Source: Alcaligenes faecalis
Lineage (GTDB): Bacteria > Pseudomonadota > Gammaproteobacteria > Burkholderiales > Burkholderiaceae_B
DNA length: 64,000 bases
Reading direction: 5' to 3'
Assembly (NCBI RefSeq): GCF_005311025.1
Contig: NZ_CP031747.1
Location: 3,013,544-3,077,543 of the forward strand
In this document: positions 60,237 to 64,000 of the stretch, piece by piece
Layout of the letters: each line of letters starts with the position of its first letter
Position numbering within the stretch: the first letter of the stretch is position 1
Translations under genes and position numbers: made by a program
Notes under the pieces: model-generated
The model's input: the letters and a program-made list of their open reading frames with translations, nothing else
Databases searched by the model: none
Told to the model about the DNA's origin: nothing

Positions 60237-63200
60237 TTACCATTGATAACCAATACCCACGGCACCACCGTAATCACCGCGCGAGGTGGTATTGCCCGAG
60301 AGCTTGTAAACCCACTTACCGTTATCGGTAATACCGGAGAAACCAATGGCCATACCGGACTCTCCACGCCAGGTACCGCCGGCCATGGACATCATGTGCT
60401 TGCCCGGCAAGTAAGCCTGGGGCAGAGACGCTGTTGCCATCGCGGCCGCCACACCTGCACTTAAGCGGTTATCCAGACGATTGATATCGTGGCGAATATT
60501 GTTGATCTGACCTTGCAGATTGCCCGCCACCTGATTCAACTGGCTTACGTTGACCGCATCGGTGTCATTCACGCCCGCCGCCACATTGGTGATGTGCTTG
60601 CCGGACATATTGATGCCGTTCTCGTTGATGATCGGACCACCGTTATTGATCTGAATTTCATCGGCCTGAACATTCACTGCCGTAATGGAATTGACCTTCA
60701 GATCCTGGGACACCGACACCTTGATATCAGCGCCAACGGTCTGGCCTGCATCATTGACCCGGTCCGTCTTGGAGATAACGATGTTGTCCCCTTCAACAAA
60801 GCCCACCGTGTTGCCATTGTGGATAGGCGTGCCGTCACCGGAGCCATTATTGCCACCACCTGTGGAGCCGGAACCATTGCCGTTGGAACCACCGGTATTG
60901 CCGCCTTCCTTGCCATCCGTCGGTGCTTCAACATTCCAGTGCATGCTGTCCAGAACATCTTTCAAGGAGGAGTGCTGGCCACCGTTGTAGGCAAACGAGC
61001 CGTTTCCATCCAGACCAATGAAGGACTCGATAGGCTGGAGCTGACCATAATTGACGGCATCCGTCGGATTGCGACCAGCGGCAACATTGGTGATGCGCAT
61101 ATCACCTGCGTTGATGCCAGCCAGGGTGATGCTCGGGCCATTATTGATGATCAGGCCGGTGTTACCCAGGTGTACGTCGTTTCCTACCGCAACCCCTGCG
61201 TTGTTGATGACGGTATCGCCGGTCTTCAGGCTGCCATCTGCTCCCAGATCAATGTCCTTGTTCAGCTTGACTTCAACCTGTCCGGAATCATCGGTGCCAG
61301 TCTGCTCAACCGTGACATTCTTGTCACCGACAAAGGCAACCTGGCCGTTCGGGCCAATATTGGCGCTGTTGCCATCCGCATCGGTCACATTCCAGCCAGC
61401 GCTGGCAACGTCATTGACTTGCTTGAGCTGATCTTCGGTGGCCGCCTGACCGCTGGTGTAGTTGTCCGGATCCCAAGTCAGATTGGTCAGTCCGCCGATT
61501 CGGCCGGTATCACCATTGATCGTGACCGGGTTTGCTCCGCCCACCACGACCTGCGTGCTGCCGATAGCCGTGCTGTTACCGGCCGCATCTGCCACCGTGA
61601 TCGAACCTGCGCCTACGGTAGTCGTGTCACCGGCGGCATTGCTGACCGTGGTGCCTGCCGCAGTCGTGGAGGTCTTGTTACCTGCCCCATCATCCACAGT
61701 CAGACCGTCGTTGTTCACGACCGTGTTTCCTGTCTTCAGGCTACCGTCTGCGCCCAGATCAATATCCTTGTTCAGGTTGAAGGCCAGGTCCGTGCCATCA
61801 CGCGAAATGTTGATGTTGCCGTCCGTGTTACTGAAGTCCACCGAGGCGCCAGGCTTCACGTTTTCAGTAGCACCACCATTAGCGCTGATATTCCAGCCTG
61901 CGTTGGCAACCTCTGAAACTTCTTTCAGCTGCGATACGTTCACCGCATCGGTGTCATCCGTACCTTCGGCAAGATTGGTGATCTTCTTGCCGTTCATATT
62001 GATGCCGGCACCGTTAATCACCGGTCCACCGTTATTGATGGTGATGCTGTTCAGATCCGTCAGATCCTTAGCCATGACCAGGTTCAGCTTGTTGCCGTCG
62101 CTATCAACACGCAGGTTCTCACCCGTGGACTCTGCGCCCTCGGCCAACTCACCTGAAATGGTCAATGGCGTGTTATCGCCCAAGGTCTTGGCGATGGTAC
62201 TGCCAGTGTTACCCGCAAAACTCAAGCCATCGGCCTGGGTGGCGATTTCGTTACCCTTGTAAGTAACATCGCCGCCGTTATTGACCACAAAGTTGTCGCC
62301 TAAACGGGTTTCGCCCGTAACAGTCAGGTTGTTAGTGGTGATGCTATCGCCATTGACTACCGTGTCGCCTACGGTGACGCTGTCACCGTTGATCACGGTG
62401 TCGCCCACCGTAATGCTGTTGCCCACGGTCAGATCATCAGCCAGATTGAAAGCCAGATCAGTGCCGGTGCGCGTGACGGTGATGTTGCCATCGTCATTGC
62501 TGAAGTCCACCGATGCTCCGGGTTTGACGTTCTCAGCAGCAGCACCATTGGCGCTGATATTCCAGCCCGCATTGGCAACATCCGAGACCTCTTTCAACTG
62601 CGACACATTCACCGCATCGGTATCATCCGTGCCAGCATCCAGATTGGTGATCTTTTTGCCACTCATATTGATGCCATCGCCGTTGATCACCGGGCCACCG
62701 TTATTGATGGTGATGCTGTTCAGATCCGTCAGGTTCTGGGCCATGACCAGGTTCAGCTTGTTGCCGTCACTATCAACACGCAGGTTCATACCCGTGGACT
62801 CTGCGCCCTCGGCCAGTTCACCCGAGATAGTCAACGGTGTGTTCTCACCCAAAGTCTTGGCAATGGTGCCGCCGGTGTTGCCCGCAAAGCTCAAGCCATC
62901 ATTCAGGTTGGCGATCTCACCACCCTTGTAGATAACGTCGCCGTCGTTGTTGACTACAAAGTTGTCGCCCAGGCGGGTTTCACCCGTAACAGTCAGGTTG
63001 TTGGTGGTGATGCTATCGCCATTAACAACCGTGTCCCCAACCGTGACGCTGTCACCGTTGATCACGGTATCACCTACGGTAATGCTGTTACCCACGGTCA
63101 GATCATCGGCCAGATTGAAAGCCAGATCGGTGCCATCACGCGAGATGACGATGTTGTCATCATCATTGCTGAAGTCCACCGAAGCACCGGGTTTCACGTT

Positions 63201-64000
63201 TTCAGTTGCACCACCATTAGCACTGATGTTCCAACCTGCGTTAGCAACGTCCGAGACCTCTTTTAACTGCGACACATTCACCGCATCGGTGTCATCCGTA
63301 CCAGCGGCCAGATCGGTAATCTTCTTACCGTTCATATTGATGCCGTCACCGTTGATCACCGGACCACCGTTATTGATGGTGATGCTGTTGATGTCTGTCA
63401 GGTTTTGAGCCATCACCAGGTTCAACTTGTTGCCGTCACTATCGACACGCAAGTTCGCACCCGTGGACTCTGCGCCTTCGGCCAGTTCACCCGAAATGGT
63501 CAGCGGTGTGTCATCGCCCAGCGCCTTGGCAATGGTGCCGCCGGTGTTACCCGCAAAACTCAAGCCATCGGTCTGGGTCGCTACTTCGCTACCCTTGTAG
63601 ATAACATCGCCCGCGTTGTTGACCTCGAAGTTGTCACCCAAGCGGGTGGCACCCTCAACAGTCAGGTTCGTGGTCGTGACACTATCGCCATTGACGATGG
63701 TGTCGCCTACGGTAATGCTGTTGCCGATGGTCAGATCATCGGCCAGATTGAAGGCCAGATCGGTGCCGGTGCGCGTGACGGTGATGTTGCCATCGTCATT
63801 GCTAAAGTCTACCGAGCCACCAGGTTTGACGTTCTCAGCAGCTGCACCATTGGCGCTGATGTTCCAGCCTGCGTTGGCAACCTCTTCAACATCCTTCAAT
63901 TGCGACACGTTCACCGCATCGGTGTCATCCGTGCCAGCGGCCAGATCGGTAATCTTCTTACCGTTCATATTGATGCCGTCACCATTGATCACTGGACCAC
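60237..64000 (-). CDS. Trimeric autotransporter adhesin (YadA family), 3' part
   Basis: The frame is open to the window edge; more than 1250 C-terminal residues are visible. Repeats of NGKKITDLAAGTDDTDAVNVSQLK-type necks and GWNISANG-type head/stalk units, then stalk, a Gly/Ser/Asn linker (GGNTGGSNGNGSGSTGGG), a final neck, coiled coil (QVAGNLQGQINNIRHDINRLDNRLSAG) and a YadA-type membrane anchor ending GGAVGIGYQW. Forms a homotrimer on the surface for adhesion or autoagglutination. Followed on the same strand by a TpgA-like anchor gene. The start codon lies outside the window. Confidence 0.95.
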   Translation of the reverse strand, partial: GPVINGDGINMNGKKITDLAAGTDDTDAVNVSQLKDVEEVANAGWNISANGAAAENVKPGGSVDFSNDDGNITVTRTGTDLAFNLADDLTIGNSITVGDTIVNGDSVTTTNLTVEGATRLGDNFEVNNAGDVIYKGSEVATQTDGLSFAGNTGGTIAKALGDDTPLTISGELAEGAESTGANLRVDSDGNKLNLVMAQNLTDINSITINNGGPVINGDGINMNGKKITDLAAGTDDTDAVNVSQLKEVSDVANAGWNISANGGATENVKPGASVDFSNDDDNIVISRDGTDLAFNLADDLTVGNSITVGDTVINGDSVTVGDTVVNGDSITTNNLTVTGETRLGDNFVVNNDGDVIYKGGEIANLNDGLSFAGNTGGTIAKTLGENTPLTISGELAEGAESTGMNLRVDSDGNKLNLVMAQNLTDLNSITINNGGPVINGDGINMSGKKITNLDAGTDDTDAVNVSQLKEVSDVANAGWNISANGAAAENVKPGASVDFSNDDGNITVTRTGTDLAFNLADDLTVGNSITVGDTVINGDSVTVGDTVVNGDSITTNNLTVTGETRLGDNFVVNNGGDVTYKGNEIATQADGLSFAGNTGSTIAKTLGDNTPLTISGELAEGAESTGENLRVDSDGNKLNLVMAKDLTDLNSITINNGGPVINGAGINMNGKKITNLAEGTDDTDAVNVSQLKEVSEVANAGWNISANGGATENVKPGASVDFSNTDGNINISRDGTDLAFNLNKDIDLGADGSLKTGNTVVNNDGLTVDDGAGNKTSTTAAGTTVSNAAGDTTTVGAGSITVADAAGNSTAIGSTQVVVGGANPVTINGDTGRIGGLTNLTWDPDNYTSGQAATEDQLKQVNDVASAGWNVTDADGNSANIGPNGQVAFVGDKNVTVEQTGTDDSGQVEVKLNKDIDLGADGSLKTGDTVINNAGVAVGNDVHLGNTGLIINNGPSITLAGINAGDMRITNVAAGRNPTDAVNYGQLQPIESFIGLDGNGSFAYNGGQHSSLKDVLDSMHWNVEAPTDGKEGGNTGGSNGNGSGSTGGGNNGSGDGTPIHNGNTVGFVEGDNIVISKTDRVNDAGQTVGADIKVSVSQDLKVNSITAVNVQADEIQINNGGPIINENGINMSGKHITNVAAGVNDTDAVNVSQLNQVAGNLQGQINNIRHDINRLDNRLSAGVAAAMATASLPQAYLPGKHMMSMAGGTWRGESGMAIGFSGITDNGKWVYKLSGNTTSRGDYGGAVGIGYQW
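61814..64000 (-). repeat. Long tandem repeats inside the adhesin gene
   Basis: Near-identical units recur: an equivalent word (CCGGNCCACC) falls at 62021, 62690 and 63359, a period of 669 bp (223 residues), and the next equivalent at 63992 is 633 bp on. The 36-bp difference equals an internal 12-residue duplication (VGDTVINGDSVT-like) present in two units and absent from the third. The array continues beyond the window. Confidence 0.85.

Noticed and set aside
60237..64000. Repeat array as a CRISPR locus
   Set aside because: Units are 633-669 bp, in frame and encode adhesin modules; no short repeat-spacer pattern is present.

Overview
The window looks like chromosomal DNA of a betaproteobacterium of the Alcaligenaceae, most likely Alcaligenes (A. 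faecalis / A. ammonioxydans group). This rests on gene families and gene order, above all a complete dnf (direct ammonia oxidation) cluster next to serC and glyA copies, a class I PHB locus, and generally GC-rich betaproteobacterial coding. I saw no rRNA, tRNA, CRISPR array, insertion sequence or phage gene.

Layout. 1-1403: end of an unknown gene coupled to an exported FKBP/Mip-like protein, then a 7-bp tandem repeat. 1580-16847 (all minus): a polyhydroxybutyrate locus (phaC ... phaP-phaB-phaA, a DUF3141 PhaC-like hydrolase with a basic tail, two tandem SDR reductases). A complete tripartite ABC exporter of the YhiI-RbbA-YhhJ type plus its outer-membrane factor sits between phaC and phaP. A divergent TetR gene follows. 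18190-19613: a preQ1-I riboswitch, the queuosine-precursor transporter yhhQ and queC.

20481-30155 is the metabolic centrepiece: glyA and serC (minus), the MocR-type regulator dnfR (plus), an SHMT-like gene (minus) whose PLP-binding lysine is replaced by glycine, and dnfA-B-C-D (plus). These last encode an AurF-type diiron oxygenase, a flavin/[2Fe-2S] reductase, a class I glutamine amidotransferase and a pyridoxal kinase. TGGTCTG half-sites lie in both divergent promoter regions, and a terminator-like hairpin lies in the dnfA leader. A BCCT transporter follows.

32229-38603: soxR with a perfect SoxR box in a 19-bp-spacer promoter driving a small ORF and an RND adaptor-pump-outer-membrane factor operon. 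39205-41666: an amiS-amiC-amiR amide-sensing operon without an amidase, behind a leader with a perfect terminator. 42078-43204: a Val-rich mini-ORF and an EamA exporter. 44293-47145: a three-gene cbb3-like oxidase whose catalytic subunit carries a CcoS-like N-terminus. Then a second MocR regulator, a lipocalin-like protein, LysR with a beta-alanine-type transaminase, and murI.

53626-58115: a lipoprotein phosphodiesterase with a LamG-like domain, a tiny lipoprotein and a TAT-exported phospholipase C. 58276-64000 (minus): a trimeric autotransporter adhesin (5' end outside the window) with a BamE/OmpA lipoprotein partner, a SecD-head-like lipoprotein and a degenerate receiver protein.

The least explained feature is a family of three ~240-270-bp nested palindromes (43271-43511, 43892-44150, 53008-53277). 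Their stems differ between copies but stay complementary through compensatory changes, as expected of an undescribed structured RNA or cruciform element.
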